A DNA stretch of 64,000 nt, from the NCBI RefSeq assembly GCF_030815085.1, contig NZ_JAUSWG010000003.1; one strand, 5' to 3'. The translations under genes and the position numbers were made by a program. The notes under the pieces are model-generated. The model did not search any database. It was given only the letters and a program-made list of their open reading frames with translations, and was not told where the DNA came from. This document shows, piece after piece, positions 33,552 through 42,028 of this stretch (the stretch's first letter is position 1; each line of letters begins with the position of its first letter). Source of the stretch: Paraclostridium ghonii. Lineage in GTDB: Bacteria > Bacillota > Clostridia > Peptostreptococcales > Peptostreptococcaceae.

Positions 33552-33800
33552 TTAATTTGCTGGTGTTAATTCTGTATTGTCTATTTTTACTACAGATAAC
33601 ACATCATGTTTTTGTAGTGAATTTAATATTTCAGCTACGTTGTAAACATCAAGAGCTTTTGCATTATCCTTAACGTTTGAAAAACTTCTACTTTTAACTA
33701 TACTTCTTCCATTCTCACCTAACCCACAGTCATATTTGATTCTTAAAGCTGACATTTGAGCGTTTTCTGAAGTGTTTTGAGATAAATTTATATCTGCCAT
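33552..33800 (-). CDS. DUF1659 family protein
   Basis: An 82-residue protein (ADINLSQNTSENAQMSALRIKYDCG, then RSFSNVKDNAKALDVYNVAEILNSLQKHDVLSVVKIDNTEL) fitting DUF1659. I start it at ATG 33800, six bases after GGAGGA; ATG 33806 would touch the ribosome binding site. It is the first gene of the DUF1659-DUF2922-YvrJ operon. The role is unknown; the presence of a ruined relative nearby suggests the set is mobile or prone to duplication. Confidence 0.9.
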   Translation of the reverse strand: MADINLSQNTSENAQMSALRIKYDCGLGENGRSIVKSRSFSNVKDNAKALDVYNVAEILNSLQKHDVLSVVKIDNTELTPAN

Positions 33801-33982
33801 TTTCATTCCTCCTTTTAAAATTTAATTTAACTTAAGTGTAATTTAGAGGAACGATTAAGTCCTAAAAGATAGTTGAGAATTATTTAGATGTGAGATTATT
33901 GATGAAAAAAGTTTTATAAATGGTGATATTAATAAGCTTATTTAAAAATAAGTTAACATCAAAACATCTGCTTTTAAACACT

Positions 33983-34012
33983 AAAAAAGAGCATTATTTT
34001 TAAATGCTCTTA
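33983..34012 (-). terminator. Terminator of the CPBP protease gene
   Basis: Minus strand AAGAGCATT pairs with AATGCTCTT, followed by TTTTT. It lies 13 bases after the stop codon of the gene at 34025. Confidence 0.85.
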
Positions 34013-34024
34013 AATTAATATTTT

Positions 34025-34642
34025 TTATATAATATTTACTATAATTGCAGTAGTAATGTTAACAGCTCCATGACAAATCATAGCTGGTAAAATACTTCCA
34101 TCGCATTTCTTATCCATAATATATCCAAATACAAATCCTATAATAGCTGAATTTATAAGAAAAAGAATTGCTTCTAAAGTGGGTAATTTTGAAAAGCTAA
34201 ATATATGTACCATCATAAAAATTATAGATTGTAATATGTTTCCTTTTAAGAATCCAAACTTATATATTAACCTTTTTCCTAAAAATCCTCTAAAAAGTAT
34301 TTCTTCGCTAATTGCCGCCTTCATACCAAATAGAATTAAAGATATGATAAAAATAATAATTCTACTATTATATGCACTCTCTAAAGGGTTTAAAGACACA
34401 TCCCCTTGAATTAACTTAATAATAACTATAACAGAAAATGAAAAAATATATGCTAAACTAGTTATTTTTAAAGCTTGAAAATAATTTTGTTTATTAGTTT
34501 TCTTTAATCCTAAATATTTAAATGCCCCTTTAAACTTTTTCTTTGAAATAATATACCATAAAAATGGAATACTACTAAACAACACAATTTCAGATATTGT
34601 ATTTGCAAATTGCCCTATTAAATAAATAGTATTATCACTCAT
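34025..34642 (-). CDS. CPBP family intramembrane metalloprotease (CAAX protease-like)
   Basis: A 205-residue protein with six to seven membrane helices and the three family motifs in order: EEILFRG (EExxxR, near residue 115), a histidine in IFMMVHIFSFS (near 143), and HGAVN near 192. These are the proposed metal and catalytic residues of the Abi/CPBP family, whose members process prenylated proteins or confer bacteriocin self-immunity. GGGGGTAGCAT precedes the ATG. It stands alone with its own terminator, so a link with the thiopeptide locus is not supported by position. Confidence 0.88.
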   Translation of the reverse strand: MSDNTIYLIGQFANTISEIVLFSSIPFLWYIISKKKFKGAFKYLGLKKTNKQNYFQALKITSLAYIFSFSVIVIIKLIQGDVSLNPLESAYNSRIIIFIISLILFGMKAAISEEILFRGFLGKRLIYKFGFLKGNILQSIIFMMVHIFSFSKLPTLEAILFLINSAIIGFVFGYIMDKKCDGSILPAMICHGAVNITTAIIVNII

Positions 34643-34849
34643 ATGCTACCCCCTTATTACCAAAATTTCAAATACAATATTTAATTATATCATAATTTGA
34701 AATTTAAAATATTTGTATATGAATTATATATGTATCAAATAAAGGAATTTTAAAAGAAATGGACAATAAAACTATAAGAGATATTAGTATTAAAATTTAT
34801 GAATTAAAATTAAGTATTTAGGTATTAATATTTTAAAAAGGGTGATTAA

Positions 34850-35167
34850 ATGATAGTTAAAAATATAAGAATAGATTTAATTTACAAAAATAGTGACCAT
34901 ATTGTTATGGTACATGATAGTTTATCTAATATATTGGATATAGATAATAGGCTTATATATGCCCTAATATCCAAGTTTGAAGATGGAATAGACACAAAGT
35001 ATATATATGAGCTTATGGAGCCTAAAGGTTGGAAAAGAGACGTTCTAGACAATAATATAAATTTACTTTTAGGTTTGAAATTTATAGAAGATGTGGGAGA
35101 TAATATCGACTTAGAAAAAATGGAAAGAGAATTTGAAAATTTTAAAAAGCATATATGTAGATTTTAA
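34850..35167 (+). CDS. Hypothetical protein, 105 residues
   Basis: A soluble protein behind AAAGGGTGATTAA with a strand-helix arrangement (LIYALISKFEDGIDTKYIYELMEPKGWKRDVLDNNINLL) that could be a small winged helix. No family recognised; a loose resemblance to small peptide-binding PqqD-like proteins is not convincing. A C-terminal fragment of a second copy lies at 30519, with its downstream flank, so the gene has been duplicated locally. A terminator follows. Confidence 0.6.
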   Translation: MIVKNIRIDLIYKNSDHIVMVHDSLSNILDIDNRLIYALISKFEDGIDTKYIYELMEPKGWKRDVLDNNINLLLGLKFIEDVGDNIDLEKMEREFENFKKHICRF

Positions 35168-35172
35168 TATTA

Positions 35173-35200
35173 GACACATATTTTTTATGTGTCTTTTTTT
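35173..35200 (+). terminator. Terminator after the 105-residue gene
   Basis: GACACATA pairs with TATGTGTC, followed by seven T. The stretch to 35328 contains a short sequence shared with the remnant at 30600-30640. Confidence 0.9.
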
Positions 35201-35328
35201 GAGCATAGATTTATATTTGAATATAAATTAGAGGAAAAAGAAGATATAGCTCACAAGAAAGAAATGGAAATGTTTTGGTAGGTATTTGAATAAATAAGGT
35301 GATATAATTAATTAAAGGTGGTGAACTA

Positions 35329-36153
35329 ATGAAAAAGCCAAATTATGAAGATTTTATAATGAAAAGAGCAATGGATATATTTGCAGAAGAAGGTCTTAAA
35401 TTTTTTGGAATAGATAAAAAAGTAAAAGATATTGGACCAACTGAATTGGTTATTTTAGATAGCAAGAATATGTATATGGATTATACTTTTTTAATGGAAG
35501 ACGATAGCTATATACACTTTGAGTTTCAAACTACTAATAAGGGTGTAGATGATTTAATGAGATTTAGAACTTATGAGTCTTTACTTAATCATCAAACTAA
35601 AAAGCACGTTATAACATATGTTGTTTACTCAGGAGATATAAAAAATCCTATAAGTGAATATAATTGTGGGATGAATACTTATAAAGTTAATGCTATATCT
35701 ATGGCAAACGAGGATGGAGATAAAGTATTTGATGAAATAATACAAAAGTTATCTTCTGGGAATGATATAGACAAGCAAGATATAATAAAACTTACATTTA
35801 CACCAGTTATGGGCGGAAAAATGGATAAAGGTGAAAAGATATTAAAGGCTATAAAGTTAAGTAAGGAGATAACAAGTCCATATAAAATAGATATGGAATC
35901 TATTTTATATGCTTTTGCTAATAAATTTTTAAGTGGTAAAGATTTAGAAAAAGTAAAGGAGGAGTTAAGAGTGACTGAATTAGGAAAGAGCCTTATTGAA
36001 GAAGGAAAAGATGAAGGTAAAAAAGAAGGTAAGAAAGAAAAAGCTATAGAGATAGCAAAGAAGGCTATATTAAAAGGAATGGATAATGAAACTATAAAAG
36101 ATCTTACAGATTTAACAATAGAAGAAATTGAAACAATAAGACATATTATATAG
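35329..36153 (+). CDS. Rpn family nuclease/putative transposase, copy A
   Basis: A 274-residue protein of the Rpn/PD-(D/E)XK group, more than 90 percent identical to that at 56198. Asp51 (MYMDYTF) and Glu65-x-Gln67 (HFEFQTT) form the nuclease D...ExQ motif. The C-terminal third is helical and charged, with a GKDEGKKEGKKEKA repeat (residues 226-239) that is longer than in copy B. An in-frame GTG at 35971 with its own AAAGGAGGAG allows a separate small C-terminal product. Ribosome binding site AAAGGTGGTGAACTA, identical in context to copy B, including the upstream 30 bases. The role may be phage defence or recombination. Confidence 0.88.
   Translation: MKKPNYEDFIMKRAMDIFAEEGLKFFGIDKKVKDIGPTELVILDSKNMYMDYTFLMEDDSYIHFEFQTTNKGVDDLMRFRTYESLLNHQTKKHVITYVVYSGDIKNPISEYNCGMNTYKVNAISMANEDGDKVFDEIIQKLSSGNDIDKQDIIKLTFTPVMGGKMDKGEKILKAIKLSKEITSPYKIDMESILYAFANKFLSGKDLEKVKEELRVTELGKSLIEEGKDEGKKEGKKEKAIEIAKKAILKGMDNETIKDLTDLTIEEIETIRHII
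35971..36153 (+). CDS. Possible internally started C-terminal Rpn fragment (RpnS-like)
   Basis: Within the Rpn gene, AAAGGAGGAG (35955-35964) stands six bases before an in-frame GTG, an arrangement as good as any gene start in this window. It would yield a 60-residue helical protein (VTELGKSLIEEG onward) with the variable repeat. In Escherichia coli, rpn genes make a similar small intragenic product that blocks the toxicity of the full protein. The same site is kept in copy B, though both copies being near-identical weakens that as evidence. Confidence 0.5.
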   Translation: MTELGKSLIEEGKDEGKKEGKKEKAIEIAKKAILKGMDNETIKDLTDLTIEEIETIRHII

Positions 36154-36192
36154 TAAAGATATAAAAAACATAATTATTGCTTAACCATGACC

Positions 36193-36216
36193 TGTACTCT
36201 GTTAAGTAGACAATTG
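36193..36216 (+). repeat. Solitary IS3-like terminal sequence
   Basis: The 24 bases beginning TGTACTCTG and ending GACAATTG resemble the left end of the IS at 22975 (TGTA, AGT and GACAATT in the same register, about two thirds identical). No transposase follows, so it could be an old deletion remnant or chance. Confidence 0.35.
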
Positions 36217-36237
36217 AAATAATAAATTATTGGATTT

Positions 36238-36284
36238 AACCCGATTAGGTAAATATAATAAATAATCTACTTAATCGGGTTTTA
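36238..36284 (+). terminator. Terminator downstream of Rpn copy A
   Basis: CCCGATTA pairs with TAATCGGG, extended by AA/TT, followed by T. The rest of 36285-36658 holds a CATACCT/AGGTATG inverted repeat (36308-36337) but no gene. Confidence 0.75.
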
Positions 36285-36658
36285 ATTTTAAAATTCTACA
36301 GGAGAGACATACCTAAGTTCAAAATGTCTTCAGGTATGCGAATAAGTTTATACTAACATAAGAAATGAATAATCATTTAGGCTATGGTTCTTAGAAATGT
36401 ACTGATATAAAGATTTATTGTAATACCAATAAATCTAACATGTTTAGACTTAAATATGGGGAATTTAAAATTGACGTATCACAATAATCTAAAGCTCTTT
36501 TCAGATTAAGATTATAAAAAAGGGGATTTGAAAATATCTATGTAATTTTTAAAAAAGTTTATATGAAAAACTTTATTTTAGTATACAGGTAACCAAGTAT
36601 AAGTTTTGATATAATTAATAATAGATAACATTAATTATATTAAGGTGGGGGAAAAAGA

Positions 36659-37135
36659 ATGAAAAGAGTAATAGTAACTGGATGTATAATATCGACACTA
36701 GTAATCAGTGGATGTAGTATAAATATAAAATCTGTATATTCTAATAGTAATAAAATTTCAAGTAATACAAATACATTCAATTTAAATGATGCAAATCAAA
36801 CTATAGATGAACAAGGATACGTAGGCAAAATTAAATTTGAAGGAATGGACACAGTGTGGACTTATAATGCAGAAAAAAATGAAGAAGTTGAAATTTCATA
36901 TCTATTGTCAGTAGCTAAAGGAAAAGCGAAGTTAGTTTTAATAAAACCTAATGGAGATTTAGAAACAATTATCGAGAATAAAGATAACACACAACCAACA
37001 GATATGAATTCAATTAAACTATCTTTAACAGAAGGTGAAAATAGAATAAAATTAGTTGCACAAGATAATGCTCAAATTGAACTTAAAATTAATACATCAA
37101 AAGGAGAACTGTCTAAAGTTGGATTTGATAAGTAG
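36659..37135 (+). CDS. Lipoprotein, 158 residues
   Basis: The signal peptide MKRVIVTGCIISTLVISGC ends in a lipobox (VISGC). The mature protein is Asn/Ser-rich, then strand-rich (residues 60-150), with KIKFEGMDTVWTYNAEKNEE, LSVAKGKAKLVLIKPNGDLETI and RIKLVAQDNAQIELKINTS, like a small beta-sandwich of the kind seen in clostridial surface lipoproteins. Function unknown. Preceded by a TATAAT-like box near 36609 and by GGTGGGGGAAAAAG. Confidence 0.75.
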   Translation: MKRVIVTGCIISTLVISGCSINIKSVYSNSNKISSNTNTFNLNDANQTIDEQGYVGKIKFEGMDTVWTYNAEKNEEVEISYLLSVAKGKAKLVLIKPNGDLETIIENKDNTQPTDMNSIKLSLTEGENRIKLVAQDNAQIELKINTSKGELSKVGFDK

Positions 37136-37217
37136 ATATAAAAATAATATAACCTAATAGATCGAATTTATATTAACGACTGTACATGAAATTAAAATTA
37201 CATTTTCTTGTACAGTT

Positions 37218-37400
37218 TTGTTGTCTCTACTTACTATTGATAAATTATTTCTAAAAAACTATTTAATTACTAGCATTGGATATCATAGTAAGGGTCAAAG
37301 TATGTCTAAGGATAGAGTATATCAACAATTAACATCAGAATATGGAGAGCAATTTACAGAAGAGGAAGCACAGTATGCCGTAGATAATATGGAGCAATAG
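37218..37400 (+). pseudogene. Ltp-type host-cell-surface lipoprotein repeat, fragment
   Basis: The 60-codon ORF ends with SKDRVYQQLTSEYGEQFT and EEAQYAVDNME, the signature of one Ltp repeat (QLTSEYGexFTxeEAQYAVDN). Ltp proteins normally start with a lipoprotein signal and have two or more repeats; here there is none and no good ribosome binding site, so it is a leftover. Downstream, 37445-37537 reads as another fragment ending KTTQGELRTFKVTKNGYFY and GEG, probably from the same or a neighbouring lost gene. Confidence 0.7.
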
Positions 37401-37539
37401 AGGACACATACATATATGTAAAAATTTCATATTATAACAATCTCGCCAATTGAGAAAACTACACAAGGTGAATTAAGAACCTTTAAAGTTACTAAAAACG
37501 GTTATTTTTATTCTGCTGAATATTATGGAGAAGGGTAAT

Positions 37540-38298
37540 TTAAATATCTTTAGATTCAGTATTACTAACCTCGCTCAAGTTTTTCCAGTACCTCTTGGGC
37601 ATCATTCTACTTTGAAGCTTTTTATTTTCACGCTCAGCTATATTAACACTATTAAAATACTCACTCCACAACGTTTCATAAAAATTATCATCTATACTTT
37701 CTAGCATTTTTTTAAACTTATCATCTACATCTGTAATGTAATATCCAGACTTATTATAAACCAACGCTAAATCTCGATTTTCATCATATATAATAAAATT
37801 TTCATTAGATAGCCTCTTTGAAAAATGCTTAGCAATAAGTTCTAATACATTATGTGTAGGATTAATTTTGCTTATAAGTATATTATTAAAAGACTTAAAT
37901 CTTACAAAACCCATCATACGATGTCTCTCAAGAGATACTTTTTTTACAAAATTATCTATGCCTATAACTATATCGTTATTTTTATAAAGATCTATTTCAT
38001 TTCCTACCTTAAACCCCATTACAACGTATCTATAAATATAACTATAACACTCATGCATATCAGATAAATAAGCTAAATATATTTTATTCAATGCATTTTT
38101 AGATATCTTTTTTTCTATAGCCTCATACACTTTTTCATACTTTTTTAAATCAGTATCTATATATTTAACATCATCTAGTAGATTATATTTATACTGGTGT
38201 TTATTATATATATTCTCAGCATGAGGCTTAGAATAATATGATTCATATATTGCAGTTAATAAACCTTCAAAGGTTCCATCAAATAAATAAATTACCAT
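37540..38298 (-). CDS. TIGR03915/DUF4130 family putative DNA repair protein
   Basis: A 252-residue protein beginning VIYLFDGTFEGLLTAIYESYYSK, typical of the DUF4130 family, with the conserved HRMMGFVRF stretch near 133, PTHNVLELIAKHFSKRL near 153 and a C-terminal RMMPKRYWKNLSE. The family is always encoded with the radical SAM protein TIGR03916, here 11 bases upstream on the same strand; the pair is thought to repair or modify DNA, but the reaction is not established. The members may bind the DNA glycosylase-like substrate site. Confidence 0.88.
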   Translation of the reverse strand: MVIYLFDGTFEGLLTAIYESYYSKPHAENIYNKHQYKYNLLDDVKYIDTDLKKYEKVYEAIEKKISKNALNKIYLAYLSDMHECYSYIYRYVVMGFKVGNEIDLYKNNDIVIGIDNFVKKVSLERHRMMGFVRFKSFNNILISKINPTHNVLELIAKHFSKRLSNENFIIYDENRDLALVYNKSGYYITDVDDKFKKMLESIDDNFYETLWSEYFNSVNIAERENKKLQSRMMPKRYWKNLSEVSNTESKDI

Positions 38299-38309
38299 AT
38301 AATCACCTC

Positions 38310-39638
38310 TTAAAGATCTCCAATAATTGAACTAAACTTATCATCTAATAAATTAGTAGGATCTATTATTTGTGATGGATTTATTATCTTATCAAAAAAG
38401 TTTAATTGTGAAGAATTGTTATCTACCATATTTAAATCAATATCAGGTGTTAATCTATTCTTTATAAATATCTCATCAAACTTAGTATCTCCATAATAAA
38501 TTCCGTTGCACGTTATAAAGTACTGTGCTCTTTTTAAAGTAACTCTAAGCTTTTTTAAATCCTCAAACCTCAGATTAGAAACCCTTCTAGTTGCGATAAT
38601 CTTTTTAGCAGATTTCATACCTATTCCTGGTACTCTAAGTAAGGTTTCATAAGGTGCTTTGTTTATTTCAATAGGAAATAAATGAATATTTTTAATTGCC
38701 CAATCAGTTTTTGGGTCAAAGTTTATATCAAAATTTGGGTTATCTTCATTTAAAAGTTCCCCAGCTTTAAATCCATAAAATCTAAGTAGCCAATCAGCTT
38801 GATATAGCCTATGCTCTCTTATTGTAGGTGGATTTTTTATATCAGGTAGATTTTTATGATTAGTAGTATTTACAAAAGCAGAATAGTAAACTCTTTTCAA
38901 TTTATATTTATCATATAAATTACTAGTTAAATTAAGTATTTTGTAATCACTTTCATCAGTTGCACCTACTATAAGTTGAGTCGATTGTCCTCCTGGCACA
39001 AATAAATTAGAGTTTTTAAACTTTTTTCTTTCTTCTTTATTTTGAATAATATTGTTTCTTATATTTTTCATAGGCAGTAGTATTTTATCTTTGTTTTTAT
39101 CAGGTGCTAATAATTTCAAACTATTTTCAGATGGAAGTTCTATATTAACACTCATTCTATCAACGAGCATTCCACATCTTTGAATTAACTCTTCACAAGC
39201 ACCAGGTATTGCTTTTAGATGTATATATCCATTGAAATTGTGCTTGTTTCTAAGCTTGTATACTACTTCGTAAAGTTTTTCCATAGTATGGTTTTCATCT
39301 TTTATAATTGCAGAACTTAAGAATAATCCTTCTATATAATTTCTTTTGTAAAAATTTATTACTAAATCACATATTTCATCAGGTTTAAATAATGCTCTTT
39401 CTGTATCGGTCGATTTTTTATTTATACAATAAGTACAATCATATATGCAGTAGTTTGTCATAAGTATTTTTAAAAGAGATACACATCTACCATCTTGAGT
39501 AAATGTATGGCATATACCACTTGATGATGCATTACCAATTCCATTTTTTGTATTTTTTCTTTTACTACCACTAGATGAGCATGATACATCGTATTTTGCT
39601 GCATCTGATAGTATTCTTAGTTTTTCTTTTATCTCCAA
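38310..39638 (-). CDS. TIGR03916 family radical SAM protein, putative DNA modification/repair
   Basis: A 442-residue radical SAM enzyme. The iron-sulfur ligands are NYCIYDCTYC (C-x3-C-x2-C, near residue 70). The C-terminal part contains a helix-hairpin-helix (LLRVPGIGMKSAKKIIATRR, near 335), which binds DNA. It is transcribed first in a two-gene operon with the DUF4130 protein. The organisms carrying the pair are mostly anaerobes and bacilli. The start MEIKEKLRILSDAAKYDVSC has a GTGGTGATATTTTGG site upstream. Confidence 0.9.
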   Translation of the reverse strand: MEIKEKLRILSDAAKYDVSCSSSGSKRKNTKNGIGNASSSGICHTFTQDGRCVSLLKILMTNYCIYDCTYCINKKSTDTERALFKPDEICDLVINFYKRNYIEGLFLSSAIIKDENHTMEKLYEVVYKLRNKHNFNGYIHLKAIPGACEELIQRCGMLVDRMSVNIELPSENSLKLLAPDKNKDKILLPMKNIRNNIIQNKEERKKFKNSNLFVPGGQSTQLIVGATDESDYKILNLTSNLYDKYKLKRVYYSAFVNTTNHKNLPDIKNPPTIREHRLYQADWLLRFYGFKAGELLNEDNPNFDINFDPKTDWAIKNIHLFPIEINKAPYETLLRVPGIGMKSAKKIIATRRVSNLRFEDLKKLRVTLKRAQYFITCNGIYYGDTKFDEIFIKNRLTPDIDLNMVDNNSSQLNFFDKIINPSQIIDPTNLLDDKFSSIIGDL

Positions 39639-39753
39639 AATATCACCACCATAAATGATATTTTATAGTTTTTGTAGATTTGGGTCAAATGTAATTAATG
39701 TAAGTATTTTAATCATATTATTCTTAACTTACGGATTCCGCATTTTCCTGACG

Positions 39754-39948
39754 CTATCCCTTCATGTATCTATTTAAAATCCAATCAAATGTAAAATATA
39801 ATACACCCCATAATAGTAAATCAAATAATAAATTTATATTTAATCCATTTGAAAATCTATATTTTAATCCTGCTATTTTATAAATAATACTTGCTCCAAT
39901 AAATGTTAGTATAAATGTCAACAAATGTATGTATGAAGATTTTTTCAT
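39754..39948 (-). CDS. Small two-helix membrane protein
   Basis: A 64-residue protein with helices near residues 8-25 and 38-57, separated by LKYRFSNGLNIN; basic N-terminus MKKSSY. AAAGGGGGAGTCTTT precedes the ATG. No family recognised. It is divergently transcribed from the ABC transporter at 40157, so the two may share the 200-bp regulatory region but nothing links them in function. Confidence 0.55.
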   Translation of the reverse strand: MKKSSYIHLLTFILTFIGASIIYKIAGLKYRFSNGLNINLLFDLLLWGVLYFTFDWILNRYMKG

Positions 39949-40070
39949 AAAGACTCCCCCTTTAAACTATAACTTAAACAAATTATAGTAAACAAATGAA
40001 TATTTGTAAATTATTTACTTAAATGAAGGTGTAGAGACCTATTTATTTATCTATATTATATAAAAACACC

Positions 40071-40110
40071 TTAACCTTTTCTTAACCAAAGGTTATGTAT
40101 TATATAAACA
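40071..40110 (+). promoter_or_regulatory. Promoter region with TTAACC direct repeats, 11 bp apart
   Basis: TTAACC at 40071 and 40082 repeats with an 11-bp period, typical of OmpR-type regulator sites, and AACCTTT/AAAGGTT also makes an inverted repeat. A TATTAT/TATATA -10 region follows at about 40099. It lies upstream of the ABC transporter genes whose two-component system is at 43964. Confidence 0.5.
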
Positions 40111-40156
40111 CAACTGAAATTACTTTAGACATATGAGAGGAAGGTGCTTGAATTCA

Positions 40157-42028
40157 ATGTTAGTATTAAAAAATATAGTTAAAAAAATTGGTGACAGAGA
40201 AGTATTAAAAAATATAAATGCAGAGTTTCAAGGAGGCATTAACTTTATACTAGGTCCATCAGGTAGTGGTAAATCCACACTGTTAAAGGTTATAGGTGGT
40301 ATGGATAAAGAGTTTGATGGAGATGTAATTTATAAAGAAAATTCAGTAAAAGCTTTTGAAGAAGCGGATTTGAATGATTATCATTATAACTCTATAGGAT
40401 TTATATGGCAAAACTTTCAATTATTAAATCATTTAAGTGTTAAGGAAAATGTAAAGGTAGTTTTATCGTTATCAAACTTAACCAATAAAGAAAAAGATAA
40501 AAAAGTACAAGAAATTCTTTGTAAATTAGGGATTAATAAATTAGCAAAGAAAAAGGTAGGAAAATTATCGGGGGGACAAAAGCAAAGAGTTGCAATAGCA
40601 AGAGCATTAGTAAAAGATCCTGAAATAATAATAGCAGATGAACCTACAGGATCTTTAGATAAGAAATCTACAAAAATTATAATGGACGTTTTAAAAAAAA
40701 TAGCTAAGGATAAGTTGGTAATAGTAGTTACACATGATAAATCATTAGTTGATGACGAAGACAATTGTTTTTATTTAAAAGATGGAATTATGTATAAAGT
40801 CCAAGAAGGAAAAAGCACTAAAGATAATACAATTAAAAAACAAAAGATAAAGCCACATTTAAGTTTATCAAATGCAATTTCTCAAGGTATAAGAAATTTT
40901 AAGGGATTTGCTTTCAAATTTATACTAACATCAATTATATTAGCAGTATCAACTTACCTTTTAGCATTAAATATAGGTGGAAGTATAGGTGCGAATCAAG
41001 AAAAAATAATGACAAGTTTTGGACAATCGGTTACGGATGATGAGCTTAGAAGCCTTGATATATTTGCAAATTCTAATGTAGATAATGAGGAAGGTTCTAA
41101 ACAAATTTTAGATATTATAAATAAATATGAAAATGATTCTAGGGTTGAACATTTACTTTACAATTATACAGTACTTGATCCTAATATTTATGTTGAAGGT
41201 AAAAACATAATGGAAAAAGAGACTAATGAAACTAAAAAAGGTAGTACTATGGCAATAGATATTAATCAGACCTTGTATAAAGGAAGAATGCCTCAAGCTG
41301 GTAAAAAAGAAATAGCTATACCTAAAGGTGTCCCAAACGCAGAAAACCTTATTGGTAAAAAGATTTCAATAAAAGGTAACATTGTCACAGAAGCTGCCAC
41401 TGAAAGTAGTGATGCGGTATTTACGGATTTTGAAATAGAAGATTTTGAGGTTGTAGGGGTAATAGATAACAGTGGACAAAATATGTATTTAGTTAATTCA
41501 AATGCAGCTAAAAGCCTTATGGAAAAATACAAACCTATCGGAGGCGGGTCTCTTAATATTAAAATTAAGGAAAGAAAAGATATTTTAACAATAGCTAATG
41601 AAATAATGGATGAACATCCTAACTTTGAATGCACAGGAGCATTTGAATTTTTAAAGGATATGTCAATATTAGAAGGAAAAACTAAGGAGCAATCTAGTTC
41701 AGTATTAACTTTAATATCAATTTTAGCGTTATCAGTAACTTTAATAATAACAATTTTAAATGCTTACTTAAGAAAATCAGAGTATGCAATATTTAAAATA
41801 AATGGATATTCTAAAAGTGCGCTGATCAAATTAAGCATAGTTGAGTATGTGATAATTTCAATAATACCTATTCCTATAGTTATAGCTGTATCATTTTTCA
41901 TGGGTGTAAATATTCCTTTAAGCTTAGGTATATTATTCCTTCAAGGCACTATTATGGGAGTAATAGCTGGGATACTAGCAGGAAAAAGCAATGTAGTATC
42001 TAATTTGAGCATAGGAGACAGAAAATGA
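40157..42028 (+). CDS. ABC transporter, ATPase fused to FtsX-type permease (first of pair)
   Basis: A 623-residue protein. The N-terminal ATPase has Walker A GPSGSGKST (near 32), signature LSGGQKQR and Walker B IIADEPTGSLD (MacB/LolD class). A helix near 245 is followed by a large extracytoplasmic domain (265-510) and three helices (FtsX, 515-620). MacB-type transporters move peptides or lipoproteins or act in antibiotic sensing. ATG 40157 is preferred: GGAAGGTG precedes it, while ATG 40133 has none. It overlaps the next ABC gene by four bases, and the two would form a heterodimer. Confidence 0.85.
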   Translation: MLVLKNIVKKIGDREVLKNINAEFQGGINFILGPSGSGKSTLLKVIGGMDKEFDGDVIYKENSVKAFEEADLNDYHYNSIGFIWQNFQLLNHLSVKENVKVVLSLSNLTNKEKDKKVQEILCKLGINKLAKKKVGKLSGGQKQRVAIARALVKDPEIIIADEPTGSLDKKSTKIIMDVLKKIAKDKLVIVVTHDKSLVDDEDNCFYLKDGIMYKVQEGKSTKDNTIKKQKIKPHLSLSNAISQGIRNFKGFAFKFILTSIILAVSTYLLALNIGGSIGANQEKIMTSFGQSVTDDELRSLDIFANSNVDNEEGSKQILDIINKYENDSRVEHLLYNYTVLDPNIYVEGKNIMEKETNETKKGSTMAIDINQTLYKGRMPQAGKKEIAIPKGVPNAENLIGKKISIKGNIVTEAATESSDAVFTDFEIEDFEVVGVIDNSGQNMYLVNSNAAKSLMEKYKPIGGGSLNIKIKERKDILTIANEIMDEHPNFECTGAFEFLKDMSILEGKTKEQSSSVLTLISILALSVTLIITILNAYLRKSEYAIFKINGYSKSALIKLSIVEYVIISIIPIPIVIAVSFFMGVNIPLSLGILFLQGTIMGVIAGILAGKSNVVSNLSIGDRK